DNA of 40,245 nt from the NCBI GenBank assembly GCA_023488685.1, contig JAMDDR010000256.1, positions 1 to 40,245 of the forward strand, given 5' to 3'. The translations under genes were made by a program, and so were the position numbers. Shown one piece after another: positions 12,535 through 18,959 of this stretch. Positions within the stretch are counted from its first letter, which is position 1. Every line of letters starts with the position of its first letter. This DNA is from Chloroflexota bacterium. GTDB taxonomy: Bacteria > Chloroflexota > Anaerolineae > J036 > Brachytrichaceae. The notes below the pieces were generated by a model. That model did no database searches. It saw nothing but the letters and a program-made list of their open reading frames with translations, and was not told the DNA's origin.

Positions 12535-13716
12535 ATGGACAACAACAAAAACGAGACCAAAGAGCGTGACGTTGACTGCCGTTTGCGCAACACCGATCAT
12601 TACGGCAATCGTTACAGCGACGCCTTTAACCCGCGCTACCTTGCGCTAATGGGACTGGCACCCAAGGATATCCCACACTGGGAGTATCTGGGCTGTCCCG
12701 ATGCGGAGACGTATATCACAGGCATTGACTATTTCGAACACCCGCGACTGTGTCGTCAGAAGCTGGCAGCGATCTATCCACAACTCAATGTACACGTCCC
12801 TGATGACGATGAGCCAGTGCCACACCCGGCGCTCAACCTCGACCAGCACACAACTGGCATCAACGAGGACGGGCGTCACGTCGTGCGCTGGGGGGATGGT
12901 CTTACCTTCCATTGGGACTTCGGCAAGCAATTCCGGACTGCCGATGATGTGTTCTCGTTTTCGCCACTGGAGCATCCTGACTACACAGACAGTGGTATCG
13001 TCGCCGCGTGGGACTACAGCGACGAGGAGACGCTGTATCGCTACTTCCGCGCCCATTACCCAGCGGAGTGGGGAAATCAGGCGCCACCTGGCTCCACAGC
13101 CGAGGTTGGTACATACCAGACCATGTTCATGTGGCCGTTACTGACGTTCGGTTGGGAACTGTTCCTGGAGACGTGCCTGGACCCAGGCTTTGAGCGTGTG
13201 ATGGACGATTTCGCAGAGTTGAACCGGCGTTTGTTTCATGCCTTTGCGCGCTTGCCCATCAACTTCGTGACATGTCACGACGATATCGTAAACTCGCGAG
13301 GCCCCGTGTGCTCGCCGGCATGGATGCGCAAGTATATCTTTCCACGCTACGAGGAGTTTTGGGGCATCTTGAAGGCAGCAGGCAAGGAGGTCATTTTTAT
13401 CTCAGACGGCCGCATGGACGCGTATGCGGATGATATTTTCGCCTGTGGCGCCAGAGGTATCCTCACAGAACCTTACACCGATTTCAAAACGATCGCGCGG
13501 CGCCACGAGAACTGCTTCCTCGCAGGTGAGGGTGACACACGCATCCTCGCCAGGAATAATCCTGAGGAAATTGAGGCCATGGTGCGCCGTATGCTCGAGA
13601 CGGCCCACATGACTGGTGGCTACATTATGCGGATCGGCAATGAATTTACGTGGAACACACCCGTTACCGCTGTGAAGCACTATCTCGACTTATGCAATGA
13701 AATGGCCCACCGATAG
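12535..13716 (+). CDS. UroD-family (PF01208-like) protein lacking the usual zinc ligands, copy 1
   Basis: Encodes a 393-aa protein with the uroporphyrinogen decarboxylase / MtaA-CmuA methyltransferase fold. Family signs are VTCHDDIVNSRGPVCSP followed by a FPRYEEFW-like helix, and a C-terminal barrel strand region. The segment that in MtaA-type enzymes carries the zinc-binding His-x-Cys-Gly reads FISDGRMD here (Ser290-Asp291-Gly292), so the ligands are missing. A haem-pathway role is unlikely: the gene sits between two sugar importers, with no haem genes nearby. It begins 99 bp after binding-protein gene 1 and has no clear ribosome binding site. A second family member lies at 26193. The substrate is unknown; a role in processing the imported sugar or its methyl/acyl decoration is only a guess. 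Confidence 0.82.
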   Translation: MDNNKNETKERDVDCRLRNTDHYGNRYSDAFNPRYLALMGLAPKDIPHWEYLGCPDAETYITGIDYFEHPRLCRQKLAAIYPQLNVHVPDDDEPVPHPALNLDQHTTGINEDGRHVVRWGDGLTFHWDFGKQFRTADDVFSFSPLEHPDYTDSGIVAAWDYSDEETLYRYFRAHYPAEWGNQAPPGSTAEVGTYQTMFMWPLLTFGWELFLETCLDPGFERVMDDFAELNRRLFHAFARLPINFVTCHDDIVNSRGPVCSPAWMRKYIFPRYEEFWGILKAAGKEVIFISDGRMDAYADDIFACGARGILTEPYTDFKTIARRHENCFLAGEGDTRILARNNPEEIEAMVRRMLETAHMTGGYIMRIGNEFTWNTPVTAVKHYLDLCNEMAHR

Positions 13717-13738
13717 CATGTTGGGCGCCGTTTACAGT

Positions 13739-13768
13739 TTGTTTATGCCTATGCTACATGCATATAAT
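13739..13768 (+). promoter_or_regulatory. Candidate promoter for transporter operon 2
   Basis: TTGTTT (13739-13744), an 18-bp spacer and a perfect TATAAT (13763-13768) lie in the 195-bp gap before the second permease pair. The expected start near 13775 leaves a leader of about 135 nt. The -10 and following bases (ATAATAGA) recur at the candidate promoter before the GH116 gene. Confidence 0.55.
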
Positions 13769-13911
13769 AGATACGTTCCTACGCAAGTAAATACACCCAC
13801 TTGCCATCCACAGCCCACAGCCGCACACCCATGCAACCAGTTCGTTCAGCCGAGTCACGATGGAGTGATGGTGCTTGAGTGCAACCTTCGATATGAGGAG
13901 GTATTCAGTTA

Positions 13912-14892
13912 ATGGCAGTTGGCACGGACATAAAATTGGCTGCCAAACCCAGCCGCTCACGTTCGGGGGCACAGACATTCCTTGAATACGCGCGACAGAA
14001 TTGGTCACTCTTCTTGCTCGCACTGCCCGGGCTGTTCCTGATCTTCATGTTCAGTTACGCGCCCATGTTTGGTGTGGTGATCGCGTTCGAGGATTACAGC
14101 CCGCGTACGATGTTCGCCAGCCCATTCGTCGGCCTGCGCAACTTCCGGCTATTGTTCGAGTCCCCTATCGTCGGGCGCCTGGTAACCAACACATTGGGAC
14201 TCAATTTTCTCTTCATCGTAGCAACCACCTTCTGCTCCGTGCTGATCGCGCTGCTGCTTAATGAAGTTCGCTCGACGTTGTTCAAGCGGGTCGCGCAATC
14301 AGTCATGTTCCTGCCATTCTTCATGGGCTGGACGATCGTGTCCATGGTGCTGTTCGGGCTGATCGACTACAACGTCGGCACCATCAACGCCCTGATCACA
14401 CAACTGGGCATGGAGCGAATCATCGTCACCGACAAACCGGAGTTATGGCCGTGGATCCTGACCCTGATCCGCATCTGGAAAGGCACAGGATCCGGGTGCA
14501 TTATCTACCTGGCCGTGCTGGTCGCCGTAGACCCGCAACTCTACGAGGCAGCTTCCATCGACGGCGCAGGCCGCTGGCAGCGCATGCGGTTTATCAGCCT
14601 GCCTGCGCTGGTGCCGATCATCATTCTGCTGGTACTGCTGGATATCGGAAAGATCTTTTATGGCGACGTCGGCATGATTTACGCTGTCATCGGCAACCAG
14701 GCCAACCTATTCTCGACCACCGATGTCATCGACACCTACATCTTGCGCGCTCTCCAGAGCAATTCCAATTACGGCATGAGCGCAGCCGTGGGGCTAAGCC
14801 AATCGGTTCTGGGATTCATCTGCGTCTTCGGCTCCAACTGGCTAGTGAAGAAATACTCTGAGCGACGGGGCGAGGATTACCGGCTCTTCTAA
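13912..14892 (+). CDS. Sugar ABC transporter permease, LplB type (system 2)
   Basis: Encodes a 326-aa LplB-class permease, the paralogue of the protein at 8678. About six membrane segments begin at LFLLALPGLFLIF; the ATPase-docking EAA loop reads EAASIDGAGRWQRMR. The end (VFGSNWLVKKYSERRGEDYRLF-like pattern) matches the first system almost residue for residue. GAGGAGGT (13895-13902) lies 9 nt before ATG 13912. It opens the second three-gene importer operon, with the partner permease 34 bp downstream. The close similarity suggests duplication of a whole importer module with divergence toward related ligands. Confidence 0.93.
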   Translation: MAVGTDIKLAAKPSRSRSGAQTFLEYARQNWSLFLLALPGLFLIFMFSYAPMFGVVIAFEDYSPRTMFASPFVGLRNFRLLFESPIVGRLVTNTLGLNFLFIVATTFCSVLIALLLNEVRSTLFKRVAQSVMFLPFFMGWTIVSMVLFGLIDYNVGTINALITQLGMERIIVTDKPELWPWILTLIRIWKGTGSGCIIYLAVLVAVDPQLYEAASIDGAGRWQRMRFISLPALVPIIILLVLLDIGKIFYGDVGMIYAVIGNQANLFSTTDVIDTYILRALQSNSNYGMSAAVGLSQSVLGFICVFGSNWLVKKYSERRGEDYRLF

Positions 14893-14926
14893 CTGCAACG
14901 ACCTGGCCACAGCCCAACGAGGAAAA

Positions 14927-15820
14927 ATGATGGTAGAGAAGACAAGTCTAAGCTCAAGACTATTCAACGTGGTGAACTATACAGCGCTCACACTCTTTGC
15001 GCTGTTCTGTCTGATGCCATTCTGGATCATGCTGGTGGCGTCTTTCACCGACGATATAGCGCTGCGAAAATTCGGATACCTGCCCTGGCCCAGCCAGATA
15101 TCGGCGGAGGCCTATCGCTGGGTATTCAAAGGGCAGGAAGTGCAGCTTGGCTACCAGGTGTCAGTATTCGTCGCCATTGCGGGCACAATCGGGTCACTCA
15201 TCGCTATGTCAGGGCTGGCCTACGTCATGTCTCTGAAGCGGCTGAAGCTGCGTAACACCATTGCCTTCTACATCTTCATTCCCATGATCTTCTCGCCGGG
15301 CATCGTACCGTGGTTCATCGTCACGCGTAACGTGTGGGGGTTGAAGGACAATATCTGGGCGTTGATTCTACCTATGATGATGCAGCCCTTCTGGGTGTTT
15401 GTCCTGCGCAACTTCTTTTCTGCCCTGCCGGCTGAGATCATGGAATCCGCCTATATCGACGGCGCCTCCGACGCAACCATTTTGTACCGCATCGTACTGC
15501 CCTTGTCCAAACCTGTTCTCGCGACAGTCGGACTATTCATGGCGGTGGCCTACTGGAATGACTGGTTCCTGGGCGTCATGTTGCTCGATTTCGCCCCATT
15601 CAAGCCGCTGTCCGTTCTGATCCTCAAAATGGTCAATAACGCACAAGCCATACTCGCGGCGATGAAACAGCAAGGTGTGCTCATACGAGCCGACACGCTG
15701 CCCACACTGTCAATCCGTATGGCAACCGCAGTGATCACGATTGGTCCGATTATCCTGGTCTACCCCTTCGTGCAGCGCTACTTCGTCAAAGGGTTGACGT
15801 TGGGCGCGATCAAAGGCTAG
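14927..15820 (+). CDS. Sugar ABC transporter permease, YtcP type (system 2)
   Basis: Encodes a 297-aa MalG/YtcP-class permease. Six membrane segments are likely; the EAA loop is ESAYIDGASDATIL, and the C-terminus YFVKGLTLGAIKG is nearly identical to that of the system 1 partner. Two consecutive ATG codons occur (14927 and 14930). The GAGGA site at 14919-14923 lies 3 nt from the first and 6 nt from the second, so translation may start at 14930. It forms the channel with the permease just upstream and is followed directly by a perfect 14-bp palindrome. Confidence 0.92.
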   Translation: MMVEKTSLSSRLFNVVNYTALTLFALFCLMPFWIMLVASFTDDIALRKFGYLPWPSQISAEAYRWVFKGQEVQLGYQVSVFVAIAGTIGSLIAMSGLAYVMSLKRLKLRNTIAFYIFIPMIFSPGIVPWFIVTRNVWGLKDNIWALILPMMMQPFWVFVLRNFFSALPAEIMESAYIDGASDATILYRIVLPLSKPVLATVGLFMAVAYWNDWFLGVMLLDFAPFKPLSVLILKMVNNAQAILAAMKQQGVLIRADTLPTLSIRMATAVITIGPIILVYPFVQRYFVKGLTLGAIKG

Positions 15821-15834
15821 CGTTGTTAACAACG
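15821..15834. promoter_or_regulatory. Perfect 14-bp palindrome after permease gene 2
   Basis: CGTTGTTAACAACG begins at the first base after the permease stop codon. The 141-bp gap to the binding-protein gene also holds a strong GGAGG site (15861-15865) in front of a two-codon frame ATG-AGA-TGA. The palindrome could be a protein-binding site; as RNA it would form only a tight, strained hairpin. Confidence 0.45.
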
Positions 15835-15961
15835 ACTGGTCACTGGTCTGACACTCCGTAGGAGGCGCGCATGAGATGACAACAACAGACATTCGCGATT
15901 CACGATCTGCCTACCTTGTTTGCCCGGACTTATTCAGGTCTTCTTAAGGAGAGAAATTCAC

Positions 15962-17611
15962 ATGAAGAAAGTTACCCGTCGAGACATGCTCAAGCTGGTC
16001 GGCTTGGGCACGGCCAGTATCGGTCTTGCAGCCTGCGGCACAGCAGCCCCACAGGCGCCACAAGCGACAGAAGCGCCAAGCGCCACCGAGGCAACAGCAG
16101 CCACTGAAGCGCCAGCAGCCACGGAGGCAGCGCCTACGGCAGCACCTGCTCAGGGCACACCGGTAAAGATCACGATGGTTGAATCGTGGTTCGGCGTCCC
16201 TCAATACAAGGAGAGCATCGATCCGGTCACCCAGGCGATCTCACAGAAGATGCAGTCAGAAGGCGTAAACATTGAGCTGGAGTCCATGGTCTTGGACGAT
16301 CATGCCAACAAGTACACGGTCCTGTATGCCTCTGGTGCTGACTTCACCATGGCATTCGACGCGCCTTGGTACAAGATGACCAGCCTGCGCGATCAGGGTG
16401 CGCTGGCCCCGATCGAGAGCCTGGTCGAGGAGTTCGGCCCGAATCTAAAGCAGGAAATCACGGAAAAGATTTACAACGTGAACCTCATGAACGGGCACCT
16501 CTATGGCATCCCAGCGGCGTACTACTATGCCGGTACCACCGGCGTCATTCTGCGTGAGGATCTGCGCAAGAAGTGGAATGCCGATGCACCGACCTCCGAT
16601 GGCGGGTATGCCAGTCTACAACCCTATCTTGAAGCCGTGGTGAAGAATGCTCCTGAACTCATCCCTTATGCGCTCGCGCCCAATTACTCGTTGACCACCG
16701 CGAACATCTGGGGACGCCGCAGTTGGGGATTTAGCACCAATAACGGTTTGCTCATCCCGGATTGGGAAAAGGGCTATCAGTTAATGGACCTGGAGGACAT
16801 TCCCGAATACATCGAGCACGCCAAGCTACTGCGCGATTGGTGGGACAAAGGCTTGGTCAACAAGACCGACCTGCCTTCATCCGGCCCCAGCCAGAACGTG
16901 CAGGTCGATTACATCTACCCTGGCAAGGCTGCCTCCTGCCAGGAGAACGAGCCGGAATACAAGTGGGTTGATGAGACCAAGTCTCTGCAATCATCTGTAC
17001 CCGGCGGCGAGTTAATGGGCTACGATCTCACCGGTATGCGCGCCGGCAAGGTTAAGGGTCAAGGCGCTCTCAAGCAATGGAACTTCATCGTCTTCAACGT
17101 CAACGCGTCCAAGGAAGCCCAGGAAGCCGGCATCAAATACTTCGACTGGCTGTCCAGCAGCCAGGACAACATGGATCTGTGGCTGATGGGTATCGACGGC
17201 GTGAACTACAAGAAGGAAGACAACCTGAGATTCTCAGAGATCGAGGGGGTGGACGCCGCACGTAACTATCGCCGCCAATGGTATGTTTCGGGTCTGTCGG
17301 GTCGCTTCCAGCGCCAGCCGGCTGACCTGCCCGCGTCGGCCGAAGAGGCGCTCAAGTTCTACTCCACTGAGGAGAACTGGGTCTTCAATCCCTACGAGCA
17401 GTTCGAGGCGGACACCAAGGCTGTCGAGGTCGAACTCACCAAGGTTCAGGGTGTCTGCCTGGAAGCCTTCCACGGTCTGGACACGGGCCAGATGGCGACC
17501 GACGAAGCTATTGCTAAGGCAAAGAAGATGATGGATGATGCTGGCCGCCAGCAACTCAAGGAGAAGCTGCAAAAGCAACTCGACGACTACATCGCTGCGA
17601 ACAAGAAGTAG
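15962..17611 (+). CDS. Sugar ABC transporter substrate-binding lipoprotein (system 2)
   Basis: Encodes a 549-aa solute-binding lipoprotein, the system 2 counterpart of the protein at 10660. ATG 15962 is chosen because AAGGAGAG (15947-15954) lies 7 nt upstream and the protein then opens with a proper signal: twin-arginine-like TRRDMLKLVG and lipobox GLAAC with Cys25. Upstream in-frame codons would add 14 unlikely residues. A linker rich in Ala-Thr-Glu-Ala-Pro (residues about 30-62) tethers the binding domain. Paralogous segments include VLYASGADF, AFDAPWY and SLRDQG. The gene ends the operon, about 80 bp before an intrinsic terminator. The ligand is unknown; conserved Trp/Tyr-rich patches fit an oligosaccharide. 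Confidence 0.93.
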   Translation: MKKVTRRDMLKLVGLGTASIGLAACGTAAPQAPQATEAPSATEATAATEAPAATEAAPTAAPAQGTPVKITMVESWFGVPQYKESIDPVTQAISQKMQSEGVNIELESMVLDDHANKYTVLYASGADFTMAFDAPWYKMTSLRDQGALAPIESLVEEFGPNLKQEITEKIYNVNLMNGHLYGIPAAYYYAGTTGVILREDLRKKWNADAPTSDGGYASLQPYLEAVVKNAPELIPYALAPNYSLTTANIWGRRSWGFSTNNGLLIPDWEKGYQLMDLEDIPEYIEHAKLLRDWWDKGLVNKTDLPSSGPSQNVQVDYIYPGKAASCQENEPEYKWVDETKSLQSSVPGGELMGYDLTGMRAGKVKGQGALKQWNFIVFNVNASKEAQEAGIKYFDWLSSSQDNMDLWLMGIDGVNYKKEDNLRFSEIEGVDAARNYRRQWYVSGLSGRFQRQPADLPASAEEALKFYSTEENWVFNPYEQFEADTKAVEVELTKVQGVCLEAFHGLDTGQMATDEAIAKAKKMMDDAGRQQLKEKLQKQLDDYIAANKK

Positions 17612-17622
17612 GCATCTGCCCT

Positions 17623-17664
17623 GAGTGCTCGGTACCCAGTGCACAGCGCTTAGTGCAAAGTAAT
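17623..17664 (+). repeat. Period-7 degenerate repeat (6 units)
   Basis: Six consecutive heptamers follow the loose consensus (C/G)AGTGCT: GAGTGCT, CGGTACC, CAGTGCA, CAGCGCT, TAGTGCA, AAGTAAT. The array begins 12 bp past the binding-protein stop codon. It matches two other arrays at 18720 and 18898 and resembles the short tandemly repeated heptamers known from cyanobacteria. Confidence 0.65.
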
Positions 17665-17688
17665 TCGTTTCGTGCCGTGTATGGACGT

Positions 17689-17725
17689 AGCCCGGCGCTC
17701 GAGTGGCGAGCGCCGGGCTCTTTAT
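17689..17725 (+). terminator. Intrinsic terminator of transporter operon 2
   Basis: AGCCCGGCGCTCG (17689-17701) and CGAGCGCCGGGCT (17707-17719) form a perfect 13-bp GC-rich stem with a 5-nt loop, followed by CTTTAT. It closes the importer operon. Confidence 0.88.
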
Positions 17726-17750
17726 CGCCAGTGACTCTCTGGTAAAGTAG

Positions 17751-17773
17751 GCCCACAATTGCACACTGTGGGC
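17751..17773. promoter_or_regulatory. Inverted repeat upstream of PhyH gene 1
   Basis: GCCCACA (17751-17757) and TGTGGGC (17767-17773) are perfect 7-bp arms 9 bp apart, ending 52 bp before the dioxygenase start. The spacing suits a dimeric repressor operator. No strong promoter motif was found next to it. Confidence 0.5.
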
Positions 17774-17825
17774 TTGGAATCCTGCGTATCGTATTCCGTA
17801 ATGTGTATTTCTGCGGAGGTGTACT

Positions 17826-18713
17826 GTGTATCTGACGATGGGTGCGCGTGAACTGGAGCTTGGCGGCGAATACCTGGGGACACTGCGCGAGGCGAATAGC
17901 CTGATGGGGGATATGCCAGCCCTACGACAGCGCGTGGCTGAAGATGGTTACCTGCTCGTGCGTAAGCTGCACGACCCCGAGAAGATCAAAGCGGCACGAC
18001 GCGTCGTCCTGGAGAACCTGGATGCAAATGGTCAGATCGATCGCTCATATCCAGTTGCAGCAGGCTACATTGCACCGAACGCGCGCGGCAGCTTCCTGGG
18101 CGGCGCCAAGGCTATCACCCACACAGCGGAGTTTCTATCCGTAGTGGAGTCGCCTCAGTTGATGCAGTTCATGAGTGACTTTCTGGGTGCCCCTGCACTC
18201 ACCTTCAACTATAAGTGGCTGCGCGCCGTGGGCAACGGCGATTTCACAGGGGCACACTATGACATCGTCTATATGGGTCGCGGCACACACAACCTTTACA
18301 CCGTGTGGACGCCGCTCGGCGATGTGTCTTTCGAAAAGGGACCGCTGGCCATCCTGCATGGCTCACACCATTTCGAACGCATCAAGGAGACCTACGGCCA
18401 GATGGATGTGGACCGCGACCACGTCACCGGCTCGTTCTCCAACGACCCGATCGAGATGATCGAGCGATACGGCGGTCATTGGCTCACGACCGAATTCGAG
18501 ATGGGCGACGCGCTCATTTTCGGCATGTTCACCATGCACGGGTCGCTCAATAACACCACTCACCAGTACCGCCTGAGTTGCGACACGCGCTATCAACGCG
18601 CCGATGAGCCAGCCGACGAACGTTGGATGGGCGAGAATCCCATTGCCCACTATGCTTGGATGCAGGGTGAGACCGTGCCGATGGAAGATGCGCGTAAACG
18701 TTGGGGAGTGTGA
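17826..18713 (+). CDS. Phytanoyl-CoA dioxygenase (PhyH) family protein, copy 1
   Basis: Encodes a 295-aa protein with the double-stranded beta-helix of Fe(II)/2-oxoglutarate dioxygenases. The iron triad is visible as His144-x-Asp146 (GAHYDIVY) and distal His238 (FTMHGSLNN). Arg249 is well placed to bind 2-oxoglutarate. The start is GTG 17826, with GGAGG (17815-17819) 6 nt upstream; the next ATG (17838) is too far from that site. The family hydroxylates very diverse small molecules, so the substrate cannot be named. Its place between sugar importers and a glycosidase suggests oxidation of a sugar, a sugar ether or an aglycone (inference). A second, divergent PhyH gene is at 23404. Confidence 0.88.
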   Translation: MYLTMGARELELGGEYLGTLREANSLMGDMPALRQRVAEDGYLLVRKLHDPEKIKAARRVVLENLDANGQIDRSYPVAAGYIAPNARGSFLGGAKAITHTAEFLSVVESPQLMQFMSDFLGAPALTFNYKWLRAVGNGDFTGAHYDIVYMGRGTHNLYTVWTPLGDVSFEKGPLAILHGSHHFERIKETYGQMDVDRDHVTGSFSNDPIEMIERYGGHWLTTEFEMGDALIFGMFTMHGSLNNTTHQYRLSCDTRYQRADEPADERWMGENPIAHYAWMQGETVPMEDARKRWGV

Positions 18714-18719
18714 TGAGGA

Positions 18720-18747
18720 AGTGCCGAGTACCGAGTGCTCAGTGCGA
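18720..18747 (+). repeat. Period-7 degenerate repeat (4 units)
   Basis: AGTGCCG, AGTACCG, AGTGCTC and AGTGCGA follow one another 7 bp past the dioxygenase stop codon. Their reverse complement (CGGCACT) matches the unit of the array at 18898, so the two flank this gap in opposite orientation. Confidence 0.7.
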
Positions 18748-18807
18748 TGATGGCTTTTCCTGATCGGTGTTGAATCCCAGCAATGCCTATGCGAAATTAC
18801 CGCGCGG

Positions 18808-18836
18808 CTGGCATTTTTATGCATCAGCTTCATAAT
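18808..18836 (+). promoter_or_regulatory. Candidate promoter for the GH116-like gene
   Basis: CTGGCA (18808-18813), a 17-bp spacer and CATAAT (18831-18836) give four and five consensus matches. It sits between the two heptamer arrays, about 120 bp before the gene. Confidence 0.45.
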
Positions 18837-18897
18837 AGACCAGTCATAAGCCATTGCGCCTGAGCCCAAACCGCTCATTGCGCACACAGGACAAAAC

Positions 18898-18953
18898 ATT
18901 CAACACTCGATACTCGGCACTGTGCACTCAGGACTCATCACTCGGCATTCAGG
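18898..18953 (+). repeat. Period-7 degenerate repeat (8 units) up to the GH116 start codon
   Basis: Eight heptamers of loose consensus ACTCGGC (ATTCAAC, ACTCGAT, ACTCGGC, ACTGTGC, ACTCAGG, ACTCATC, ACTCGGC, ATTCAGG) run to within 6 bp of ATG 18960. They occupy the place where a ribosome binding site would be, and none is recognisable there. Confidence 0.72.
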
Positions 18954-18959
18954 ACCCTT

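Noticed and set aside
12535..13716. Naming this gene hemE
   Set aside because: It is only fold-related, sits among sugar importers, and a second divergent family member is in the same locus.
18898..18953. CRISPR-like array
   Set aside because: Units are 7 bp, degenerate and contiguous, with no spacers and no cas genes nearby.
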